A DNA stretch of 64,000 nucleotides from CAWJMN01 sp963844055. Its GTDB lineage: Bacteria; Planctomycetota; Planctomycetia; Pirellulales; Pirellulaceae. Shown piece after piece: positions 53,414-59,748 of this stretch. The stretch spans positions 1,984,001 through 2,048,000 of the forward strand of contig CAWJMN010000002.1 in NCBI GenBank assembly GCA_963844055.1. Reading direction: 5' to 3'. Under the pieces are notes generated by a model. The model was not told the origin of the DNA. It saw nothing but the letters and a program-made list of their open reading frames with translations, and ran no database searches. Positions within the stretch are counted from its first letter, which is position 1, and every line of letters starts with the position of its first letter. The position numbers were made by a program, and so were the translations under genes.

Positions 53414-53845
53414 TTAATCAGCCACAGCGCAATCACTCCGCGCCGTCCAAGCAATCGTCCGTATCCAATTCGACCACACCAAGAATCGAATCGCCTTCAA
53501 ATCAAATCCATGCTCTAGTCGGTGATGCATCGGCACCTGCAAGAACGCCGTCGAAAGCCAGATCACAAAGATCAGCCCTACGCCCCACCACAAAAGCGCA
53601 ATCGGCAAGCTGCCGTCGAACTGCCGTAGCAGCCACACTGCCGACAGCGACTCCAAAAGCATCGGCGGCCCCACCACCAGCGTCGTCCACTTTTGATGCA
53701 GCTTCGAATACTGCACAAAGCCCGCTTCACCCACTTGGGCCAGCAGTGGATAGTGCACGACTTGGACAAACCAAATCAGTCCCACCATCATCAGTGTGGC
53801 AAACGCGTGCACAAACAGCAGGACATCACTCGGAACCTCAAGCAT
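53414..53845 (-). CDS. Four-TM membrane protein
   Basis: 143 residues from ATG 53845 (AAGGG about 10 bases upstream); a GTG at 53881 lies directly after the TAA of the upstream gene. Helices: VLLFVHAFATLMMVGLIWFV, LVVGPPMLLESLSAVWLLRQ, ALLWWGVGLIFVIWLSTAFL. VQVVHYPL in the first loop and PMHHRLEHGFD near the end are conserved-looking sites, possibly heme or metal ligands. Belongs to a widespread uncharacterised membrane family. Directly follows the DCC-family gene, so redox coupling is possible. Confidence 0.7.
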   Translation of the reverse strand: MLEVPSDVLLFVHAFATLMMVGLIWFVQVVHYPLLAQVGEAGFVQYSKLHQKWTTLVVGPPMLLESLSAVWLLRQFDGSLPIALLWWGVGLIFVIWLSTAFLQVPMHHRLEHGFDLKAIRFLVWSNWIRTIAWTARSDCAVAD

Positions 53846-53881
53846 GGCCCACAACCCTTCATGATGCGCAAACCCGGTCAC

Positions 53882-54328
53882 TTACTTCTTTGGCACTTTG
53901 CAAGCGGCCCCGTCAGCACTGCATCGTCCCGTAAACCGCAAGCGATTTTTGGCAAACGCCCAGTAACCCACATCCAGAAGTTGTGAAATCAGCGGCAAAC
54001 GCGTCATCGCCGTCAGCCAACCAAAACCAACGGCCGCATACAACCGGCGAAAGACCTCCACCCCCAAGATCCACGTTCCGTCTGGCAAACGCCCATGGAT
54101 CTGCGCCATCAGTTGCTCGTACGTTTTTCCGAGGGCCACCGCATCAAAATCAGGGGCCGCAATATCCGTGAAGCGAATCTTGTGCTGCTTGTCTTTCCGC
54201 TTGAGCATCGCAATCTCGCGCATGCACAAAGGACAGTCGCCGTCGTAAAATACTTCAACGTCATACGGCCCCTGGGCAGGGACCGCATCAGGCACTTGCG
54301 TGCGATCGTGGGTAACGGTGGCGGTCAT
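53882..54328 (-). CDS. DCC family thiol-disulfide oxidoreductase (DUF393)
   Basis: 148 residues. The DCC family is named for its D-x-x-C-x-x-C motif, here VEVFYDGDCPLCMREIAMLK (Cys about 33 and 36); further typical phrases are FTDIAAPDF, GRLPDGTWILGVEVFRRLYA and LLDVGYWAFAKNRLR. YuxK-like, thioredoxin-related. Acts on disulfides in the cytoplasm; the partner is unknown. The stop is placed directly before the start region of the membrane protein at 53414, a likely operon. Confidence 0.87.
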   Translation of the reverse strand: MTATVTHDRTQVPDAVPAQGPYDVEVFYDGDCPLCMREIAMLKRKDKQHKIRFTDIAAPDFDAVALGKTYEQLMAQIHGRLPDGTWILGVEVFRRLYAAVGFGWLTAMTRLPLISQLLDVGYWAFAKNRLRFTGRCSADGAACKVPKK

Positions 54329-54492
54329 GATCAGACCAAGCTTTCCAGAAAGGACAAAATCCCCATCGCGACTAGCTCTGACCGATGGAACTTACGTGTC
54401 ACTATAGCTTTAACCGCGGTTCTGGCAGGCTCTTCACCCGGAAAAGCCTGCCGATTGCTTCTTCCTAACCACTTGCAGCAGCAGAGTTTGCG

Positions 54493-54882
54493 TTATTCCT
54501 TTGCCAAAATCTGCCGCACCGCCCGCAAGTGCGGCTGTACTAGCTGGCCCCGCCGACTCCCCTCCAGCATCGCTTCCACAACATCCGCATACCGTCGCAG
54601 GGCCGCATGCGTCGTTACGGCCGCCCCCGAACCGTCGCCGCATCCTCGCTGCAACATCAGCTCCGAGATCTTGTCGATCGCTTCGGTGTGTCGCTCTTGC
54701 AATGCTAAGATCTGCTCGCCATGCTGCTTCACCGTCTCCAAAAAGTCGAGGTGTGCCGCCACAAGTCGTGGTCCTTGCGTCGCCATGGCATACAGCAGCA
54801 CCAGCATGAACACCGCCGGTATCCCCAGGTTGCCAATCAGCCGCTCATAGTCCACTTCCGCAAGTAACATCATCCCGTTCAT
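54493..54882 (-). CDS. Membrane/coiled-coil protein, last gene of the five-gene operon
   Basis: 129 residues; ATG 54882 overlaps the stop of the preceding gene as ATGA, with GGAGGAG just upstream. MNGMMLLAEVDYERLIGNLG leads to one helix (IPAVFMLVLLYAMATQ), then a long amphipathic coiled coil (LDFLETVKQHGEQILALQER and HTEAIDKISELMLQ), then CGDGSGAAVTTH and a helical end (RGQLVQPHLRAVRQILAKE). The layout of one helix plus coiled coil is like small phage holins or adaptor proteins. No family is recognised. Translationally coupled, so it should be made in step with the thioredoxin-like and protease products. Confidence 0.72.
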   Translation of the reverse strand: MNGMMLLAEVDYERLIGNLGIPAVFMLVLLYAMATQGPRLVAAHLDFLETVKQHGEQILALQERHTEAIDKISELMLQRGCGDGSGAAVTTHAALRRYADVVEAMLEGSRRGQLVQPHLRAVRQILAKE

Positions 54883-55307
54883 CGCTCCTCCTCCGTTCCG
54901 GATTTCCGAATCTGCCGGTGGCGGTTCATCACGGCCGTCAGCTCTCCCATCGAAACCACCCCCACCCGCCGCCAAACCTCTTTCCCATCGCACAGCACGA
55001 TGCTCGTTGGAAATACTCTCGCTTGATATCTTGTGTGTATCGCTTCCTCACGACTCACATCCACCACGCGCACTTCCGCTTGCAAATTCTCTCCCACTTT
55101 CCATCCCAGCGGCACGAGCTCCGCTCGAATATTCCGCTTCAGCACTTCGCACGGACCACATCCCGGCAAGCACAGCACCACACACTGCACGCAAGGTTTC
55201 GCCGGCTCTTTCACCTTCGTCTCTTCGGCAGAAACTTGCTCTTCCTCGGCGTACCAATCCTTAGGAACAACTCCCACCAACAAAACCAACATCATTAGCG
55301 CTTTCAT
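54879..55307 (-). CDS. Exported thioredoxin-like CGPC protein
   Basis: 142 residues; ATG 55307 overlaps the protease stop as ATGA. N-terminal MKALMMLVLLVGVVP is a short export signal. After EEEQVSAEETKVKEPAKP comes VVLCLPGCGPCEVLKRNI with the redox pair CGPC, then VRVVDVSREEAIHTRYQ, the cis-Pro phrase VFPTSIVLCDGKEVWRRVG and a final helix. A thioredoxin-fold oxidoreductase or reductase-like chaperone outside the cytoplasm. Next to a cysteine protease, it could keep the active-site cysteine reduced, by inference. Confidence 0.82.
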   Translation of the reverse strand: MKALMMLVLLVGVVPKDWYAEEEQVSAEETKVKEPAKPCVQCVVLCLPGCGPCEVLKRNIRAELVPLGWKVGENLQAEVRVVDVSREEAIHTRYQARVFPTSIVLCDGKEVWRRVGVVSMGELTAVMNRHRQIRKSGTEEER

Positions 55308-56155
55308 GCGTACACACTCGCTTTCTGCCAATCCACTCGTCGCACCGTCGGCGTCGTGAGGTCGCTCATCCCCACGGCAGTCGTGCGCGAACTAGCCAGC
55401 ATCTGCTCTACCGCGCGCGGCGCCACTTCTGCCCAGCCATTGGCTCCCCAATCTTCGGACCAACTATTCGCCAGCCACAAATAGGCCCGCCCTTGGCTAT
55501 CGCGCCGAGCGCTATACCCCAAAAAGCAGACCGCATGGCCGCCACCTCCTGACACATACCGCTCCATCACCCCCGTACAACTCGAAAGCCCGTTTCCCCA
55601 GCCCATGCCGATCTCGATCCCGCCCTGGCCCGTGGCCAAAAAGGTAAACGCTTCGTCATAGGTTTCGATCCACACCCGCTGCCGAATCCGAAATGCCGCC
55701 GCCGCTTGGCGAGCTTCTTCCGAAATCCACCATCGATAGCGCGGCGGATCGGGGTACGGCATCAACTCCAGCGGACAAAAACCCACCTTCATCGCGCATT
55801 CCACACCGCCTCCAATCGTGCTTCCCGAGTCACGCCCGACTAGTCCATCCACTTCTTGCGTCGCATAGTACGCAAACAGCGGAGAAAACTGCGTCACCTT
55901 GCCCGTTGCTACTCGAAAGCAAAGCTCTCCCACGCTGCTTTGTGCGTGCCCCTGGCAAGAGCCCATCGACTTCTGGTTTTCAATCCGCATCCAGCTTCGC
56001 GGGTCCATCTCTTTCGGCGCATCGCGTAATCCCCCTTCGAGCGTTTCCATCGCAAACCGACTACAAAGCCGTTTCACCCGCACGCGGCGCTCACGATCAA
56101 TGGCATATCCTGTGAACTCGCCCGACTCGTCTTCCAATTGCATGACCAAACTCAT
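55304..56155 (-). CDS. Papain-like (C1) cysteine protease
   Basis: 283 residues; ATG 56155 overlaps the lipoprotein stop as ATGA. The papain signature is complete: oxyanion Gln61 and nucleophile Cys67 (NQKSMGSCQGHAQS), His207 (GGGGHAVCFLGY) and Asn230 in YLWLANSWSEDWGANGWAEV. There is no signal peptide and no pro-domain, only 50 residues (DESGEFTGYAIDRERRVRVK) before the catalytic core. Bacterial C1 enzymes act as effectors, in maturation, or as envelope hydrolases. Central gene of the operon, between a lipoprotein and a thioredoxin-like protein. Confidence 0.88.
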   Translation of the reverse strand: MSLVMQLEDESGEFTGYAIDRERRVRVKRLCSRFAMETLEGGLRDAPKEMDPRSWMRIENQKSMGSCQGHAQSSVGELCFRVATGKVTQFSPLFAYYATQEVDGLVGRDSGSTIGGGVECAMKVGFCPLELMPYPDPPRYRWWISEEARQAAAAFRIRQRVWIETYDEAFTFLATGQGGIEIGMGWGNGLSSCTGVMERYVSGGGGHAVCFLGYSARRDSQGRAYLWLANSWSEDWGANGWAEVAPRAVEQMLASSRTTAVGMSDLTTPTVRRVDWQKASVYA

Positions 56156-56541
56156 GGCTTTCCCCTTCGATGTCCTCGCGCCAGCTCTCCAAATACACGC
56201 ACCGCCGTCTCGCGATTCCATCCTTCGCGAGTAAACTCCCTCTGCAGGTAAGCATTCACCTCTGCAAACGCGGCTTGCCGTGCCTGCGTCGCTCCTTGCG
56301 ACAAGGCCGCGTGCGCTTGCTCTTCCGTGACCTCTTCTCCTTGCTCCAATCGCTTTGCCATCTGCTCAAAATTGTCTGCTAATCGCCGGGAATAGTCCGA
56401 ACTGGCAAACGCTGCCAACTTCTCCCCTTCGCTCTTGACGATCGGCTTTACCACATCAGGCAAGTTACGCTGCACACAGCCAACAAGCCCCAGCAGCACC
56501 AATCCCACGATCGGCCCAATTTGTTTACGTCCCCTTTGCAT
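56152..56541 (-). CDS. Small lipoprotein
   Basis: 129 residues. MQRGRKQIGPIVGLVLLGLV ends in the lipobox LVGC, so Cys22 should be lipidated. The mature part is mostly charged helix (SDYSRRLADNFEQMAKRLEQ, EVTEEQAHAALSQGATQARQ, AFAEVNAYLQREFTREGWN). AAAGGGGC lies about 6 bases before ATG 56541. It starts 11 bases after the upstream gene stops, and its stop overlaps the protease start. Size and lipobox fit a spanin-like or tethering protein, but no family is recognised. Confidence 0.78.
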   Translation of the reverse strand: MQRGRKQIGPIVGLVLLGLVGCVQRNLPDVVKPIVKSEGEKLAAFASSDYSRRLADNFEQMAKRLEQGEEVTEEQAHAALSQGATQARQAAFAEVNAYLQREFTREGWNRETAVRVFGELARGHRRGKP

Positions 56542-56552
56542 CGCTTGCCCCT

Positions 56553-56993
56553 TTAAACCTGTTCCCGTCGTTCCATCCCCTGCGCGCTGGCTGCGGAGAT
56601 TCCCGCCGCGGGGTACCAGTTCTGTTGCAACAGCTCTGCGAGGTCCGCCAGCAACTTTTGCATGGCGGGATTTCCTGCCGCTCGTTCTACAAGGAAGTCG
56701 AGCGCTGCCAGGATCAAACGTCGCTCACTCGCGCGATCACGCGGCCCGCGCAGCCACGCCACAATCGCTTGAAACAGCTCGCTGCGCAGTCCAACACGCA
56801 CTCCCAAGTAATTCGCCCCGAGCCACAACACCCCCGCCAGCACGAGCGGCCCCACCGATGCCACCCACTCCCAGCCTTGTGTGGTTTCTCCCAGCATCAT
56901 CCGATCGCGCAGCGCCGCCCCATTCCAAAAACTCCACAGCCCGCACCCCGCCGAAATCAACTGAATCAATCGAACAATCAGCAGCCAGTTCAT
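56553..56993 (-). CDS. Two-TM membrane protein, first gene of the five-gene operon
   Basis: 146 residues; ATG 56993 (MNWLLIVRLIQ) follows AGGGAGGG, a strong ribosome site. Helices at about 3-22 (WLLIVRLIQLISAGCGLWSF) and 45-65 (WVASVGPLVLAGVLWLGANY), then a soluble helical end (RDRASERRLILAALDFLVER, NPAMQKLLADLAELLQQNWY). No family is recognised. Being first with the strongest Shine-Dalgarno, it sets the expression of the coupled genes that follow. Confidence 0.74.
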   Translation of the reverse strand: MNWLLIVRLIQLISAGCGLWSFWNGAALRDRMMLGETTQGWEWVASVGPLVLAGVLWLGANYLGVRVGLRSELFQAIVAWLRGPRDRASERRLILAALDFLVERAAGNPAMQKLLADLAELLQQNWYPAAGISAASAQGMERREQV

Positions 56994-57280
56994 CCCCCTA
57001 CCCTCCCTCAAATTGCTTTTGTCACCCCAGGAACCCTCTCCCAGATCTCACAAGCATTAGAGGAACCGCCAGTGACACGTCTGGTCACTCGGAAAAAACT
57101 ACTAAACAAGTAGTGAATAAAACTCGAATTGTGCGCATGCGTCTAAATCCGTATCTAGTCGCCTGTTGCGGCGGATCGCTGGCCTGGGAAAAAAATCTGG
57201 CAAGTGAAGAAGGCGTGCCCAGGCAGGTAACTGGACATCGCCTTCGTGTCACCGCAAACAGATGGGCCAGAAGGGGCCAA

Positions 57281-57311
57281 GAAACAAAACAAGCCAGCGT
57301 GTTGCTGGCTT
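57281..57311 (-). terminator. Intrinsic terminator after the gene at 57380
   Basis: AAGCCAGC, a 5-base loop and GCTGGCTT form a perfect 8-bp stem (57291-57311). On minus the following bases are GTTTTGTTTC. It separates the gene at 57380 from the five-gene operon. The rest of 56994-57379 shows no gene. Confidence 0.7.
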
Positions 57312-57379
57312 GGTGTGCGGCCCCAGGAGTTCAAGGAGGGCCAAGGCGAAGACGGGCACGTCGCCTTATCGAAAAAAAG

Positions 57380-57844
57380 TTAGCTGATCGCGATCTCGTC
57401 CGTTTCCATATATTCCGGCGTCCACCCCTTGGGCATCCGCACAGACAACTTCGCCACCATCCGATGGCGCGTGCAAAAATCCGTACGGCCGCTGTACGTT
57501 TTGGTGAACTTACAGCTCGTCGAAAAATGCTCGACCTGTTTCAAGGTCATGCCGATCGGATCTTCGATCCAAACGTGCAAAGCAAGTTCCTTGGCATCGA
57601 TCGGAGTCCCAGGCTGATCAAACGGATCGGGGCTCGTCGAAAGGAAGCCCTCAACCACATAGTCGCCACGGAAAAAGTACAGCGTCCGTCGTACACGCAG
57701 GTGAACCCACTGACGCTCGTCAAACCCATTGTCGTCCGAAGGGATCAGCGGCAAAGAAATCGTCGTCGCTGTCGTTTGCGGATATTGTGTAAGCGTATGC
57801 GGGGAAGCGATCGCGGCTCGAGATAAGATTTTAGAATTTTGCAT
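57380..57844 (-). CDS. Hypothetical protein upstream of the protease operon
   Basis: 154 residues, ATG 57844 (MQNSKILSRAAIASPHTL). Beta-rich: ERQWVHLRVRRTLYFFRGDY, ELALHVWIEDPIGMTLKQVE, FTKTYSGRTDFCTRHRMVAK, AKLSVRMPKGWTPEYMETDE. It reads like a compact beta-sandwich or a phage-type structural protein, but I recognise nothing. It is followed by its own terminator, so it is probably not cotranscribed with the five genes at 54.5-57.0 kb, though it shares their strand and strangeness. Confidence 0.62.
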   Translation of the reverse strand: MQNSKILSRAAIASPHTLTQYPQTTATTISLPLIPSDDNGFDERQWVHLRVRRTLYFFRGDYVVEGFLSTSPDPFDQPGTPIDAKELALHVWIEDPIGMTLKQVEHFSTSCKFTKTYSGRTDFCTRHRMVAKLSVRMPKGWTPEYMETDEIAIS

Positions 57845-58298
57845 AACGGTGTCGGTGTGAATGAAGTCTGCTGAAATCTGCTTTTGCCCAAACGCGAATC
57901 AAAAGGCTCATCATTCCTTGAAACGCTATCTACCAGCGTCCAAAAAGCACCTACCTTGGTTGACCTCGACGCCCCTTCCCCGGCCCTGGGTAGCAATCCC
58001 ACAGGAACGGATCGACGGAACGTCTATAGGACGCCCTTAGCGTGGGAAGGTTCACACGTTTTTTGTGCCCCCTCCCTCCAGCTGGACCCGCAGCGAGAAA
58101 TCTCTTCCCTTTCCGACAACTTCGGAAAGAACTTGCCCCAGTCAGTCAAGGAAAAAACTCTCGCCGCCGGCCAAGCTTTAATAAGTCGGTCGCAGGCACG
58201 AAGCCCGCGACGCAACCCTTCGGCTCTTATCAATTATCGTTTTGACCAGTCAAAACGGTAATGACCTGAAAGTGTCCTTCTGGTCGCTTGGGAACGCG
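57845..58298. other. Intergenic region, no gene supported
   Basis: A plus-strand frame of 125 codons (57884-58261) has poor composition and no ribosome site. A hairpin CTTTCCGACAACTTCGGAAA lies near 58110-58130 and a strong palindrome is annotated at 58238-58257. Confidence 0.4.
58238..58257. promoter_or_regulatory. Perfect palindrome, possible operator
   Basis: CGTTTTGAC CA GTCAAAACG, nine paired bases around two. Not followed by a T-run, so more like a binding site than a terminator. No target can be named. Confidence 0.35.
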
Positions 58299-58526
58299 CT
58301 AAGGGGATCCTTTACCCCCTAGGCAAGGAACCTCAGGGTTCAGCGGCGTCTCAGTCGCCTCATAAACAGCCGGTTTCTTCGTGTTTGTGGCTACTACCAG
58401 GTCCGTCCCCCGGCCGGGGTCCAATAAACCGCTAGTGGCAGGATGGGCCGGTTTTTCAGGAAGCGGCTGGCCGTTGCATCGCCGCCAGCGGACCGGCAAA
58501 ATAACCTGCTTGACGATTGCTACCAT
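58299..58526 (-). CDS. Small hypothetical protein
   Basis: 75 residues. GAGGAGG followed by six bases precedes ATG 58526, an excellent ribosome site, which is the main evidence. MVAIVKQVILPVRWRRCNGQ then Pro/Gly-rich LLDPGRGTDLVVATNT and a final CLGGKGSP. No domain is recognised. Divergent from the isomerase at 58649. Could be a regulator or an orphan peptide. Confidence 0.5.
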   Translation of the reverse strand: MVAIVKQVILPVRWRRCNGQPLPEKPAHPATSGLLDPGRGTDLVVATNTKKPAVYEATETPLNPEVPCLGGKGSP

Positions 58527-58648
58527 TTTGGCCTCCTCGGCCAGAGCTTCCTGATCCCCCTACTGCCTTGGCGGTGGAACCGGGACAGGTTTGGCAGCGA
58601 TCCTCCAGAACCCTTTTCCTTATTTTTGATTCGTTAGAAGGATCTCTC

Positions 58649-59647
58649 ATGGCTCGTCCAGTGACGCTCTTTACCGGCCAATGGGCCGACCTCCCTTTTG
58701 AAACCATGGCTCGTAAGACCAAGCAGTTTGGTTACGACGGCATCGAGCTCGCCTGCTGGGGAGATCACTTCGAGGTCGACAAGGCTCTGTCGGATGATGG
58801 CTACTGCGCTCGCAAGCGCGAGTTCCTCGACAGCCAAGATCTGCAATGCCATGCGATCAGCGCTCACTTGGTTGGCCAAGCCGTTTGCGACATCATCGAT
58901 GGCCGTCATAAGGCAATCTTGCCACCCCATGTTTGGGGCGACGGCAAGCCAGAAGGGGTCAACAAGCGCGCCATCGAAGAACTGAAGAACACCGCCCGCG
59001 CCGCGAAGAAGTTCGGCGTTAGCGTTGTCAACGGTTTCACCGGTTCCAGCATTTGGCACTTGCTCTATTCGTTCCCACCTGTGCCAGGCAAGATGATCGA
59101 CGACGGCTTCAAGCTGTTTGCCGATCGCTTCAATCCGATCCTCGATGTCTTCGCCGAATGTGGTGTGAAGTTCGCCCTCGAAGTTCACCCCACCGAAATC
59201 GCGTTTGACATCTACACGGCCGAGCGCGCTTTGGAAGCTCTCGATCATCGTCCTGAATTTGGCTTCAACTTCGATCCTTCGCACTTGCATTGGCAAGGGG
59301 TGGATTCCGTTGAGTTCATTCGCTACTTCCCTGACCGCATCTATCACATGCACGTGAAAGACGCGATCACCACGCTCAATGGTCGCTCGGGCATCTTGGC
59401 CAGCCATATCAACTTTGGCGATCCTCGCCGTGGTTGGGATTTCCGCAGCCCAGGCCGCGGTGGCATCAACTTCGAAGAGATCGTTCGCGCTCTGAACCAA
59501 GTTGGCTACAATGGCCCGCTGAGCGTTGAATGGGAAGATAGCGGCATGGAACGCGAATTCGGCGCGAAGGAAGCAGCAGCGTTTGTTCGCAAGCTCGACT
59601 TCGCTCCTTCGGGCCGTGCGTTTGACTCCGCCTTCGAAAAGGAATAG
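58649..59647 (+). CDS. Sugar phosphate isomerase/epimerase (xylose isomerase-like TIM barrel)
   Basis: 332 residues from ATG 58649 with AAGGA 8 bases upstream. A TIM-barrel metal enzyme: MARPVTLFTGQWADLPFETM, FGYDGIELACWGDHF, VKFALEVHPTEIAFDIYTAE (catalytic Glu), FGFNFDPSHLHWQGVD (metal Asp/His), YHMHVKDA and PLSVEWEDSGMEREFG. Frequent use of GCC, AAG and CTC-type codons suggests high expression. Substrate unknown; related planctomycete proteins act on inosose or hydroxypyruvate-like sugars. The terminator-like hairpin after it reaches into the next gene. Confidence 0.9.
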   Translation: MARPVTLFTGQWADLPFETMARKTKQFGYDGIELACWGDHFEVDKALSDDGYCARKREFLDSQDLQCHAISAHLVGQAVCDIIDGRHKAILPPHVWGDGKPEGVNKRAIEELKNTARAAKKFGVSVVNGFTGSSIWHLLYSFPPVPGKMIDDGFKLFADRFNPILDVFAECGVKFALEVHPTEIAFDIYTAERALEALDHRPEFGFNFDPSHLHWQGVDSVEFIRYFPDRIYHMHVKDAITTLNGRSGILASHINFGDPRRGWDFRSPGRGGINFEEIVRALNQVGYNGPLSVEWEDSGMEREFGAKEAAAFVRKLDFAPSGRAFDSAFEKE

Positions 59648-59688
59648 TCGATCGCACTTCTTTCTCAGAAGTTATTCGTCACAAACTC

Positions 59689-59748
59689 AAGGGCCGAAGG
59701 CACCGTCATGCATCGCAGGCTGGTTCACCTTCGGCCCTTTTTGTTTTT
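59689..59748 (+). terminator. Terminator-like hairpin enclosing the next start codon
   Basis: AAGGGCCGAAGG (59689-59700) pairs perfectly with CCTTCGGCCCTT (59728-59739), and TTTTTGTTTTT follows. The 27-base loop holds the ATG at 59708, while the AAGG ribosome site lies in the left stem. It would end the isomerase transcript and, when folded, block the next gene. Confidence 0.75.

Noticed and set aside
56435..57826. Long plus-strand open frame of 463 codons across the five-gene operon
   Set aside because: It is antisense to five genes with overlaps, ribosome sites and domains. Its product is Pro/Arg/Ser-rich low-complexity sequence without a start signal.
54493..57844. Prophage or gene-transfer-agent remnant
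   Set aside because: No terminase, portal, capsid, tail or integrase gene is seen; the holin- and spanin-like look is only by layout, so I keep it as a hypothesis in the finding.
57884..58261. Plus-strand frame of 125 codons
   Set aside because: No ribosome site, composition like random sequence, and it ends in a palindrome.
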